A stretch of 9,682 bases of DNA from positions 1 through 9,682 of the forward strand of contig DFFN01000144.1 in the NCBI GenBank assembly GCA_002369525.1. Reading direction: 5' to 3'. Positions 1 to 6,775 of this stretch are shown one piece after another. How positions within the stretch are numbered: the first letter of the stretch is position 1; each line of letters begins with the position of its first letter. The notes beneath the pieces are model-generated. The model was not told where the DNA came from. It saw only the letters and a program-made list of their open reading frames with translations, and did no database searches. The translations under genes and the position numbers were made by a program. Source of the DNA: Lachnoclostridium sp. UBA3775. Its GTDB lineage: Bacteria > Bacillota > Clostridia > Lachnospirales > Lachnospiraceae.

Positions 1-41
1 ATAAATGTTATCACAAAGTACCCGATTTTGCAAGAAATCAT

Positions 42-69
42 TTGCAAATCCATAAAAATATGATAGAAT
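42..69 (+). promoter_or_regulatory. Putative sigma-A promoter of hisB
   Basis: A TTGCAA hexamer (42-47) and a TAGAAT hexamer (64-69) are 16 bases apart, a plausible -35/-10 pair that would start transcription near base 76. The leader then holds a small GGCTT/AAGCC hairpin (about 87-100) before the ribosome binding site. The -35 region lies in an imperfect palindrome (GATTTTGCAA ... TTGCAAATC, about 24-50) that could be an operator. A promoter this close suggests hisB can be transcribed alone, although upstream genes are outside the window. Confidence 0.4.
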
Positions 70-121
70 ATGACTGATATAAAAAGGCTTATGCAAGCCA
101 AATGCATCAAAGGAGGCTGTG

Positions 122-715
122 ATGGAAGGCAGAATTGCTACAATCGAGCGTAAAACCAAGGAAACCGACATCAAACTTACACTAAACATCGACGGAACCG
201 GAATATGCGACATAAACACCGGCATTCCCTTCTTCGACCACATGCTCTCGGGCTTTGCAAGACACGGCATGTTTGATCTGAGCTTAAGCTGCAAGGGCGA
301 CACCGAGGTTGACAGCCACCACACGATCGAGGACTGCGGAATCGTTCTCGGCGAGGCGATAAAAAAAGCTCTGGGCGATAAAAAAGCAATAAAGCGCTAT
401 GGTTTTTTCCTTCTTCCGATGGACGAGACCCTTGTAATGTGCGCGATCGACATCTGCGGCAGGCCTTATTTCAAATATAATCTGAACTTTACAGTGCCAA
501 AGCTCGGCACGATGGATACCGAAATGGTAAGGGAATTCTTCTATGCAGTCTCCTACGGAGCGATGATAAACCTGCATCTGAAAGAAATGGACGGTCTTAA
601 CAACCATCATATCGCAGAGGCCGCCTTCAAATCCTTCGGAAAAGCACTTGATGCTGCGACTCAGATCGAGCCCAGACTCGGCGGCCGGGTATGGTCCACC
701 AAGGGCGTTCTTTAA
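122..715 (+). CDS. hisB: Imidazoleglycerol-phosphate dehydratase HisB
   Basis: HisB removes water from D-erythro-imidazole-glycerol phosphate to give imidazole-acetol phosphate, a middle step of cytosolic histidine biosynthesis, using a di-manganese centre. The protein has the family's duplicated layout: FFDHML near residue 38, the metal-binding DSHHTIED near 65, NNHHIAEA near 161 and the conserved C-terminal STKG ending (positions counted from the GTG). Its 197-198 residues match the monofunctional bacterial enzyme, with no fused phosphatase domain. An AAAGGAGG ribosome binding site (109-116) leaves only 2 bases to a GTG at 119 but 5 bases to the ATG at 122, so I chose the ATG. No other his gene is in the window. 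The gene ends about 45 bases before a terminator hairpin, so it is either monocistronic or last in its operon. Confidence 0.96.
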   Translation: MEGRIATIERKTKETDIKLTLNIDGTGICDINTGIPFFDHMLSGFARHGMFDLSLSCKGDTEVDSHHTIEDCGIVLGEAIKKALGDKKAIKRYGFFLLPMDETLVMCAIDICGRPYFKYNLNFTVPKLGTMDTEMVREFFYAVSYGAMINLHLKEMDGLNNHHIAEAAFKSFGKALDAATQIEPRLGGRVWSTKGVL

Positions 716-738
716 AAAATTTTAATAAAAAACGATAA

Positions 739-774
739 TTTGTTGCACTTTTGGTGCACTTGGCGTGTTATACT
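739..774 (+). promoter_or_regulatory. Promoter A: tandem TGCA boxes plus -10, upstream of the 1208-residue gene
   Basis: Two boxes, TTTGTTGCA (739-747) and TTTGGTGCA (750-758), repeat at an 11-base period. Exactly 10 bases separate the second box from a TATACT -10 (769-774). No good -35 is present at the usual distance. The same arrangement occurs on the other strand at 8815-8780, ahead of the kinase gene: 17 of the first 20 bases are identical and the spacing is the same. Direct repeats one helical turn apart and 10 bases from the -10, in place of a -35, are known from Pho-box-type sites of OmpR/PhoB regulators. The regulator here is unknown. Transcription should start near 781, giving a leader of about 40 bases. 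Confidence 0.7.
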
Positions 775-805
775 TAAGGAAAAAGTTATAACACGCCATT
801 TTTTT
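762..805 (+). terminator. Rho-independent terminator of hisB, overlapping promoter A
   Basis: An 11-base perfect inverted repeat (GGCGTGTTATA at 762-772 and TATAACACGCC at 787-797) encloses a 14-base loop, and seven T (799-805) follow after one A. This is the form of an intrinsic terminator for transcripts coming from hisB. The left arm contains the -10 of the next gene, whose start point falls in the loop. RNA begun there lacks the left arm and cannot form the hairpin. The inverted repeat could also be a protein operator. Confidence 0.65.
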
Positions 806-819
806 AGGAGGTAAAAAAC

Positions 820-3800
820 ATGCCTGATTATGATAGATTGATACAAAAATGCAAAAATGATGCAACCGAAGCGCTTAAAAAGGAACCGCTCGACTACAAG
901 GATCTGGTAAATATTTACCAGAGCTACATTAACGTAGAGACTCAGTATCTGGAGAATAACCTTGGTAAAGATGACAGACAGAAATCAAGATATGCCATCT
1001 ACCGTGGAATATATCTCAGCAGTCTCATAGATAATCTTGAGCGTGAAAACGGTGATGCTAATTATATGTTCATTAACGACCCCGATAAACAGCAGAAAGC
1101 CAACAGCAATCTTCAAAGAAAAGTCAAAAACCAGCTGAACGCAATTGTCGACGGAAGCTTATTTACCGAGATGACAAAATACTGTCTCGAAGCAGAGCAC
1201 AGGGGTGTACGTGAGCCTGTTGACAAACAGATCAACCATTACTACAAGTACCCTCTGAACGATGATGCAGAAGGCTTTAATTTCAATATTGCCAAAGAAA
1301 ACATTATCGGAGGTCTTCCGAATAACCTTCATAGTCCGGTAAAGCTCGGCACGAAACCAGAAATAAAGGAAATAATTTACTATCAGCACAAGCTTACCCG
1401 CGAATCGCTTGAAATGGTTTCCGGAATGATAAACAAGCTTAACCAGGGCAAAGAGGGTGTTCACAACGGTTCGAATGAATATGACAATATCATAACCGCT
1501 GCCAAAGCACTTGAAACTGCAACCAAGGAAATGCTTAAAAAGCAGGAATACGGCGGAAGCACCAGCCAGGAGCAATATGATGCTTTCTTAAAGCTCGAAG
1601 ACAACCTTTCAAACAGCATTAATGTCTATCTGAACAAAAAAGAAAGGGAGTACCGGGCTCGCGGAGGCCGGCACAGAAATGCCAATTCAAAGATGCGTAC
1701 AGAACTCGTAAAGAGTGTTGCCGAAGATTTCAAGAGCGTAGTGGATAAGAATATCGAACTCAATGCGGACAAGCACCTCTACAAGTTAAGGATGAAGAAT
1801 ATCGGATCGTTTAAAAAAGCAAATTCCACCGACAAGCTAAAAGACGCTCTGATAAAGGATTACTACTTCCGTCTTCTCGAACGTGACTACGTTCCGGTTG
1901 AAGGCGACGGACTCGGTGTAATAAACGGAAGGAAAAAGCTTCTTCGCGAGAAGCTTTCTCCGTCTGCTCTTGAGTATGGTTTTCAGAAGTTCAAGACCGA
2001 AATCAGCCTTAATCACAAAGAAATCGCAGACGACATCGATAAATATACTGATGTGCTGAAGGAACAACTGCCGACCCTTACAATGAATACTTTCAAATCC
2101 CAGCTTGATATTCTTGTATCGCTCAGGGAGGACCTGCATCTTAATCCTCTTTCTGATGTCAAGAACCTCAGCATGCCCTACATTACCGAGAACAAAGCAA
2201 AGATAGTCGACTCCGCTGCATTGGTAGCAGATACCGCTACGCCCAAAAAGGATTATATGCTTGAAATTTCAACGAAGCTTAATGCTGCCACCAAGGGCGT
2301 ATGGGGAGGCACAAAGGAATTTGACACTCTGATAGAGGATGCAAACAAGATAAGACTTGCAGAAAGAGGCATAAACTACAATTCAGAGCTTAGTGCTTCC
2401 GACAAACAGGCTGCAGAAATAATTTTCGAGCAGAAAAAGGCTCTTCTCGATAAGATGCAAAAATATGTTATCAGAAAATACGGTGAAAAAATGGATGCCA
2501 TAGAAGACGGTCACAATGAAAGAGCCAACTCAAAAATGCGCCGTGAAACCGTAGAAAACATGATAAACCTTCTTACCGAAGACATGCGGAATATGACCAA
2601 TACCCATCTGCCCGAAAAGCTGGTTCCCGACGACAGCCTGTACAAAACCAAAATGATGCTGTTTGAAAAGAGGACCTTATTTGGACATGATAATCTCCGT
2701 CAGACAGTTATTGGTACAGGCAACCTTGATGCCTATGATCTGGCCCAAAAGGGTCCCAATTACCAGACAGAGTTCGAAACTCTTCTCGGCAATGAGATCA
2801 AGCTTGCCATTTCCCTGTTAAAGGCAGGCACCGGTGTCGTTACGCGTGCAGAAGCCAACCTGAAATCCGAGACAGATAAATTATTGAATCCAAGGAAAAA
2901 TAATCCCCGCCCGAAGGACGTGGCAGCTTATGAAAAAACAATGAAGGAGCTTCCTCCTTATTCGATGGCCTCGACCAAGATCATCGATAAAATACTGAAC
3001 GACTATGAGACCTATTCCAACATGTCCGAGGACTATAAGCCCGGTGCCGAACTAAAGAACAAGCTTAATGACCTTCGCAATGCCATATATCACTGCGAAA
3101 TGCCCGATTTCATCCTCGGCGGTGACGTCGACGGCGGCGATATACTTGAGCGTTTTAACAAAATGATTCCTTCCGGCGAAGGGAAAGAAGATATTTTCAA
3201 TCCTCTGAAGGACAAGTTTGTTGACAACATTAAATTCCAGAAAAATGAAGATATGGACATTTCATATGATCTTCCGCTCGGAAACGATCTTGAATTCGAA
3301 GAAAATCCCGGCGTCGGCCTTGTTGATTATCTGAAAAATGATGATGACGTCGATGAGTTTAATGATAAGTCAGAGTCTGAGTTTGACTTTAATCCGGGCG
3401 AGTTCAATAGCCGTCAAAATGTCGGAACCAGGATCATTAAAGACAAAGCTGAAAAAGAGGGCAAGAAAATAAATCTTGTCGATCCTTTTGGTGATGATAA
3501 TTCCATGGATGGCGATAACATCATAAACATCAATGAATTTGATGATAATGAAAACGAGATTAAAAATGAAGACATCAAAATAAATGATGAAGATGTAATA
3601 AAAATCGAGGACTACCATGATTATGATCCCGAGGATGATCTTGACCTTGAAATAATGACCGAAGATGTCAAAAGTATCTTCAACAAAAAGGGCAGCAACC
3701 GGAATCTCACTACAGATGACCTTGACAAAATACTTGACGGAATCGAAGAGGTCGCACAGGTTAAGTTAGAAGAAGCTTTTAACAAAATTACAAACACATT

Positions 3801-4446
3801 CGATTTCAGGGAATTAACCAACTGCATATACCGCACCATATATATCAATGATCTGAAAAACAATCCGGACTTTGCAAACGGAAAGATCAAAATGAACGAG
3901 GATCAGCTTAAGCAGGAAATGGATGATTTTGTCGATAAGCTTCGTAAATCAAGATATGATATTTCTTTAAAGGAAACTCTTACCGGGATTTGCGAGGTTC
4001 CCAATAAAAACATGCCGGAAATGACAACCCAATATATGTTAAATATCGGCAGTTATACCGGCAAAGAAATGATTAAAGATATTGTAAATGAGTACAGGGA
4101 ACATAATTCTTCGAATGTCGCCAAACGTCTGGCATTTAAAGCGACAACCCAAAAACTCAAAGAAGATCTATCGGATGCTCTGTGGGAAGATGCATTCAAC
4201 CTTAAACAGGACCGTGATAATCTTAATTTCCTGCATCGCTCAGCAAAAGACGGGACTTTGAAAAAAATCGGCATACAGGGTTCGTACAAAAAATACGAGT
4301 CATATCTTATCGATATCAGTATCGGTGCCAAAAATACGCTCAAGGAGATTGAAGAAAAACGTGCAGAACTCGATAAAGACATTCAGGCACACAATGCACA
4401 GACAGAAGCAAAGAACCCGAAAAAAAATATCATAAAAAAGAAATAA
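820..4446 (+). CDS. Large modular helical protein of unknown function (1208 residues)
   Basis: I do not recognise a named family. The start is well supported: AGGAGG (806-811) lies 8 bases before the ATG. No signal peptide or membrane segment is visible, so it is probably cytoplasmic. The sequence is highly charged and mostly helical. A segment at residues 197-311 recurs at 479-592: both open with a G-[GN]-[ST]-x-E-[YF] motif (216-221 and 496-501), run through amphipathic helices, and end in [RN]-x-N-A/R-N-S-K-M-R (near 287 and 567). A shorter, degenerate copy may lie at 1152-1190. Residues about 807-945 form a strongly acidic Asp/Glu/Asn-rich stretch, likely a disordered linker, before a final helical domain and a Lys-rich tail. 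It shares its promoter design, and apparently the repeated module, with the predicted kinase at 8731-6717, so it may be its partner or substrate. No catalytic motif was found. The gene is transcribed toward the sigma/anti-sigma pair, with no clear terminator between them. Confidence 0.85.
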   Translation: MPDYDRLIQKCKNDATEALKKEPLDYKDLVNIYQSYINVETQYLENNLGKDDRQKSRYAIYRGIYLSSLIDNLERENGDANYMFINDPDKQQKANSNLQRKVKNQLNAIVDGSLFTEMTKYCLEAEHRGVREPVDKQINHYYKYPLNDDAEGFNFNIAKENIIGGLPNNLHSPVKLGTKPEIKEIIYYQHKLTRESLEMVSGMINKLNQGKEGVHNGSNEYDNIITAAKALETATKEMLKKQEYGGSTSQEQYDAFLKLEDNLSNSINVYLNKKEREYRARGGRHRNANSKMRTELVKSVAEDFKSVVDKNIELNADKHLYKLRMKNIGSFKKANSTDKLKDALIKDYYFRLLERDYVPVEGDGLGVINGRKKLLREKLSPSALEYGFQKFKTEISLNHKEIADDIDKYTDVLKEQLPTLTMNTFKSQLDILVSLREDLHLNPLSDVKNLSMPYITENKAKIVDSAALVADTATPKKDYMLEISTKLNAATKGVWGGTKEFDTLIEDANKIRLAERGINYNSELSASDKQAAEIIFEQKKALLDKMQKYVIRKYGEKMDAIEDGHNERANSKMRRETVENMINLLTEDMRNMTNTHLPEKLVPDDSLYKTKMMLFEKRTLFGHDNLRQTVIGTGNLDAYDLAQKGPNYQTEFETLLGNEIKLAISLLKAGTGVVTRAEANLKSETDKLLNPRKNNPRPKDVAAYEKTMKELPPYSMASTKIIDKILNDYETYSNMSEDYKPGAELKNKLNDLRNAIYHCEMPDFILGGDVDGGDILERFNKMIPSGEGKEDIFNPLKDKFVDNIKFQKNEDMDISYDLPLGNDLEFEENPGVGLVDYLKNDDDVDEFNDKSESEFDFNPGEFNSRQNVGTRIIKDKAEKEGKKINLVDPFGDDNSMDGDNIININEFDDNENEIKNEDIKINDEDVIKIEDYHDYDPEDDLDLEIMTEDVKSIFNKKGSNRNLTTDDLDKILDGIEEVAQVKLEEAFNKITNTFDFRELTNCIYRTIYINDLKNNPDFANGKIKMNEDQLKQEMDDFVDKLRKSRYDISLKETLTGICEVPNKNMPEMTTQYMLNIGSYTGKEMIKDIVNEYREHNSSNVAKRLAFKATTQKLKEDLSDALWEDAFNLKQDRDNLNFLHRSAKDGTLKKIGIQGSYKKYESYLIDISIGAKNTLKEIEEKRAELDKDIQAHNAQTEAKNPKKNIIKKK
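1408..1752 (+). repeat. Protein-level repeat module, copy 1 (residues 197-311)
   Basis: First copy of the duplicated helical module in the 1208-residue protein. Landmarks are GSNEYDNI near residue 217, Y-L-N-K-K near 270 and NANSKMR near 287-293. DNA identity to copy 2 is low, so the duplication is old and visible mainly in the protein. Confidence 0.6.
2254..2595 (+). repeat. Protein-level repeat module, copy 2 (residues 479-592)
   Basis: Second copy of the module. Landmarks are GGTKEFDTL near residue 496, Y-V-I-R-K near 549 and ERANSKMR near 567-574. It aligns with copy 1 over its whole length with a few short gaps. A related module seems to close the predicted kinase (its residues about 522-600). 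Confidence 0.6.
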
Positions 4447-4453
4447 AAAAAAG

Positions 4454-4463
4454 TGAACCTTTT
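4454..4463 (+). promoter_or_regulatory. Possible ECF-type -35 upstream of the sigma factor gene
   Basis: TGAACCTTTT at 4454-4463, 67 bases before the sigma gene, resembles the GAAC-containing -35 boxes of many ECF sigma factors, which often activate their own operon. I could not assign a convincing matching -10 about 16 bases downstream, so this is a weak call. Confidence 0.25.
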
Positions 4464-4529
4464 AATCTGCCATGACAAATTATGAGTGAAAGGGCAAGGA
4501 AAACCCAATGACGTCACCGGGAGGACCCC

Positions 4530-5051
4530 ATGAACTCGAGTAATTTTTCAGGTTATATCGAAGAATATGGCAAGGATGTATATTCCTTCTGTATTTACCT
4601 GACAAGAAACAAGGATGATGCGGACGACCTGTATCAGCAGACCTTCCTTATCGCTATCGAGAAGGACGAGATAAACGAAAACGACAATCCGAAATCCTAT
4701 CTCATCGCTATTGCGGCTAACACCTGGAAAAACCGCGTACGAAAGGAACTGTGGAGGAAGAAAAAAGCCGATATCGTTTATCTTGACGATGAAAACGAAG
4801 CAACAGAGGCTGTGGATGAACATGGCTCCGCTGAAGACCTTGCGGTAAAAAAGGCCGAAATCACGGCACTTCGTAAATATGTCATGAAGCTGCCGGACAA
4901 GTTAAGGATTGTGATCTTAATGTTCTACATGGAGGACCTGCCGGTCACTACGATCGCACAGGCACTGAAAATCCCCGAAGGAACAGTAAAAAGCAGGCTT
5001 AACAAGGCCAGAAAAAAGCTTAAAGATTGGATGGCAGATTATGAAGGATGA
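4530..5051 (+). CDS. ECF-type RNA polymerase sigma factor
   Basis: At 173 residues with only sigma-2 and sigma-4 regions, this is a group IV (ECF) sigma-70 factor that would direct RNA polymerase to a small regulon. Region 2 spans about residues 8-70, with the core-binding D-x-D-D-L-x-Q-x-T-F motif at about 33-39. Region 4 spans about 118-168, with LPDKLRIVILM, the helix-turn-helix around TTIAQALKIPEGTVKSRL, and a basic end. The ATG at 4530 has a GGAGG site (4520-4524) 5 bases before it. The gene overlaps the next one by 11 bases (next start at 5041, this stop at 5049-5051), which indicates translational coupling and fits a sigma/anti-sigma pair. The ECF subgroup and its target promoters cannot be read here. 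A TGAACCTTTT element upstream may reflect autoregulation. Confidence 0.93.
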   Translation: MNSSNFSGYIEEYGKDVYSFCIYLTRNKDDADDLYQQTFLIAIEKDEINENDNPKSYLIAIAANTWKNRVRKELWRKKKADIVYLDDENEATEAVDEHGSAEDLAVKKAEITALRKYVMKLPDKLRIVILMFYMEDLPVTTIAQALKIPEGTVKSRLNKARKKLKDWMADYEG

Positions 5052-5868
5052 TTTTGACAAATTACTGCGAGATGCTCTTAAGCCGGACATTCAGCCGGAT
5101 GAAAAGCTGAATGAAGAAATACTGAACGGAAAGAGGATCGTAGAAATGAAACCTAGAAGATTTTTCGGAGCTACAGCAGCCGCTGTAATAGTTATACTTA
5201 TTTTATGCCCCATCGGGGTTTATGCCGCAAGCAAGGCGCTTGGGCACAAGACCAACGTCAAGGAGAAGTCAATATCGGTCGGGAACTCGGATTTTGTACC
5301 CGATGATGACAAGATGGCCGAAATCGCCACTCCCGACAATGCGGTAAAATCAGACACCGTAGCCACAGAAGAAGGAACCGAAGATACACTCTGGCTGAAG
5401 AAGGAAGTAATACAGCTCAGTAACAGTGTAAAGAACACCCGCTATTACTATGATTCCTTCGAAAAGGCAGTCGAAGATGCAAAATTTGACAAAATATTCC
5501 GAACAGAATACACGCTTTCCTACTATGCTACCTGCACGATAGTTGATATGGGCGTAAATTATGTGCCGGAGTATCACCTTAGTGCCGGATTTGACTACAA
5601 GGGCAGTTTTTTCACCATAACACTGGAAAAACGTACTTCCAACACTGCGAGTGATGTGGCCTACACGGTTCCGATGCAGAACACCGGAAACCAGAGAACC
5701 TATGAAAATTCCTCAGGCCTTGCCTTCGACCTTGTCGACGAGCGTAAGGAAGGAAAAACCTACACCTACTCAATAATCTACAATGACGGATACCTTGGTT
5801 ACCTTTGCTTTGAAAATATGAGCGATGAGACCATACATGAGGTACTCGACAATACCCTGATGGAGTGA
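5041..5868 (+). CDS. Single-pass membrane protein, probable anti-sigma factor
   Basis: This 275-residue protein has a short cytoplasmic N-terminus of about 40 residues, one hydrophobic segment (about 41-63, rich in Ala/Val/Ile/Leu) and a long extracytoplasmic C-terminal domain. That topology, together with an 11-base overlap with the upstream ECF sigma gene, is typical of Firmicute anti-sigma factors: the N-terminus holds the sigma factor at the membrane and the outer domain senses a signal. The first 30 residues (KLLRDALKPDIQPDEKLNEE) resemble the helical N-termini of such proteins. No zinc-binding HxxxCxxC motif of the classic ZAS type is present. The outer domain has many Tyr and Thr residues and shows no enzyme motif I recognise. 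The start lacks a strong ribosome binding site, as expected for coupled translation. The anti-sigma role is inferred from context and topology. Confidence 0.8.
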   Translation: MKDDFDKLLRDALKPDIQPDEKLNEEILNGKRIVEMKPRRFFGATAAAVIVILILCPIGVYAASKALGHKTNVKEKSISVGNSDFVPDDDKMAEIATPDNAVKSDTVATEEGTEDTLWLKKEVIQLSNSVKNTRYYYDSFEKAVEDAKFDKIFRTEYTLSYYATCTIVDMGVNYVPEYHLSAGFDYKGSFFTITLEKRTSNTASDVAYTVPMQNTGNQRTYENSSGLAFDLVDERKEGKTYTYSIIYNDGYLGYLCFENMSDETIHEVLDNTLME

Positions 5869-5874
5869 AACCCC

Positions 5875-5922
5875 GCCGGTCAGTGTCAGACTTATCTGAC
5901 ACGGGCCGGCTTTATTTCTTTT
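5875..5922 (+). terminator. Rho-independent terminator of the sigma/anti-sigma operon
   Basis: A GC-rich hairpin begins six bases after the anti-sigma stop. GCCGG (5875-5879) pairs with CCGGC (5906-5910), and GTGTCAG (5883-5889) pairs with CTGACAC (5896-5902) around a 6-base loop, with a 3-by-3 internal bulge. A T-rich run TTTATTTCTTTT (5911-5922) follows. Confidence 0.9.
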
Positions 5923-6007
5923 GCAATTGCTTTATGTCCGAATCAATCTTTGCAGTCACCTTTTTACCCGCCTTGGAATTGATCAGGACACTTAGGTGTA
6001 GATTGTC
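5912..6007 (-). pseudogene. Possible gene remnant: 31-codon C-terminal tail
   Basis: In the 192-base gap between the anti-sigma and SRAP genes, one - strand frame is open from a stop just above 6007 to a TAA at 5914-5912. It encodes a lysine-rich ending (SKAGKKVTAKIDSDIKQLQK near its end) with codons like the neighbouring genes, and it stops directly at the operon terminator hairpin. There is no start codon or ribosome binding site. It may be the tail of a decayed gene that once followed SRAP, or chance. The rest of the gap (6008-6060) holds nothing I recognise. Confidence 0.2.
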
Positions 6008-6060
6008 TTATACGCATCAAGCATTCGGTTTTTAAGGTTGATTTTATTGCATCATATATA

Positions 6061-6672
6061 TTAAATTGTCTTTTCCGCTATCATTTCCGTCAGCGATTCT
6101 TTGACAAGGCTCTTTGGATCGGCTTCGGGTTTTATCCATTCATCCACAAGATGATCGGGCATGATAAGCGGCATTCTGTCGTGAATGAACCTTATGCCTT
6201 CATCTGCCTCTCGGGTCAGGATCGTAAAGACCGGCATATCATTTTCAAACCTGTAAAGACCGCAGAGCCATGTGACACGGCTGTCTTTCGGCTGAATCAG
6301 ATATTTATCGCCGGTATGCTTCTTTCCGTCGTTGGAAATTAAGTGCTCCCATTCAAAATAGTATGAGGCCGGAATAATGCACCTGTGCCTCGCCCATGCC
6401 TCTTTAAAGGCAGGTTTAACCGCGGAGGTTTCAGCTCTCGCGTTCATCAGCAGGCTTTTCTCGGTAAAGCCCCATTTCATCGGAAACACCGATTTTTTAC
6501 CGCCCATGTTCATTGCAATTACCGGGGCCAGATCGGCAGGCCTTATCTCGCCCGACATTTTTATAGGCGCCGCATATGATTTATGCCACTTGCTTACCAG
6601 AGGAGATTTCATCATCCGGTCAACTATGGGCTTTAATTCGTTGGATTCTTCAAGCCAATAACGACAACACAT
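6061..6672 (-). CDS. SRAP domain protein (YedK/HMCES family)
   Basis: SRAP proteins bind abasic sites in single-stranded DNA and form a thiazolidine crosslink through the amino-terminal cysteine, shielding the lesion. The gene encodes 203 residues, slightly shorter than E. coli YedK. The expected residues are present: Cys2 exposed after Met removal (MCCRYW), the Asn of MNARAET (residue 77), the Glu of YYFEW (107) and the His of IHDRMP (164). An AAGGTGAG site (6685-6678) lies 5 bases before the ATG, confirming a start that leaves Cys at position 2. The gene runs the same way as the predicted kinase upstream, 44 bases after its annotated stop, or only 16 bases if the kinase ends in its alternative frame, so they may be co-transcribed. 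SRAP genes often lie in damage-response or mobile contexts, but no LexA-type box is evident. Confidence 0.94.
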   Translation of the reverse strand: MCCRYWLEESNELKPIVDRMMKSPLVSKWHKSYAAPIKMSGEIRPADLAPVIAMNMGGKKSVFPMKWGFTEKSLLMNARAETSAVKPAFKEAWARHRCIIPASYYFEWEHLISNDGKKHTGDKYLIQPKDSRVTWLCGLYRFENDMPVFTILTREADEGIRFIHDRMPLIMPDHLVDEWIKPEADPKSLVKESLTEMIAEKTI

Positions 6673-6688
6673 ATAAACTCACCTTATT

Positions 6689-6775
6689 TTACATGCCCAT
6701 ACCGGGTCCTTTCTTTTTAGCTGCCTTTATTCTTTCTTTCTCTTTCGAATTGATTTCTGCAATTTTCTTTTCCGC
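6689..6775 (-). other. Alternative-frame C-terminal tail of the kinase gene (likely frameshift)
   Basis: In the frame reached by skipping one base near 6776-6780, 28 codons are open and end at TAA (6691-6689). They encode an Ala/Lys/Glu-rich helix followed by a KKKGPGMGM ending. Joined to the kinase after its TKTYI, this gives TYI-AEKK, which matches the Y-[LV]-x-[KR]-K pattern closing the modules in the 1208-residue protein better than the present ending (YISGKENCRN). It would also place the stop 16 bases before the SRAP start. I infer a single-base insertion in this copy or in the assembly. Confidence 0.45.

Noticed and set aside
284..610. Antisense open frame of 108 codons within hisB
   Set aside because: It lies wholly inside a confidently identified gene, has no start signals and shows no recognisable protein features.
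4509..4516. Perfect palindrome TGACGTCA just before the sigma factor ribosome binding site
   Set aside because: Eight bases is short, there is no second copy nearby and no regulator to connect it to, so it is likely chance.
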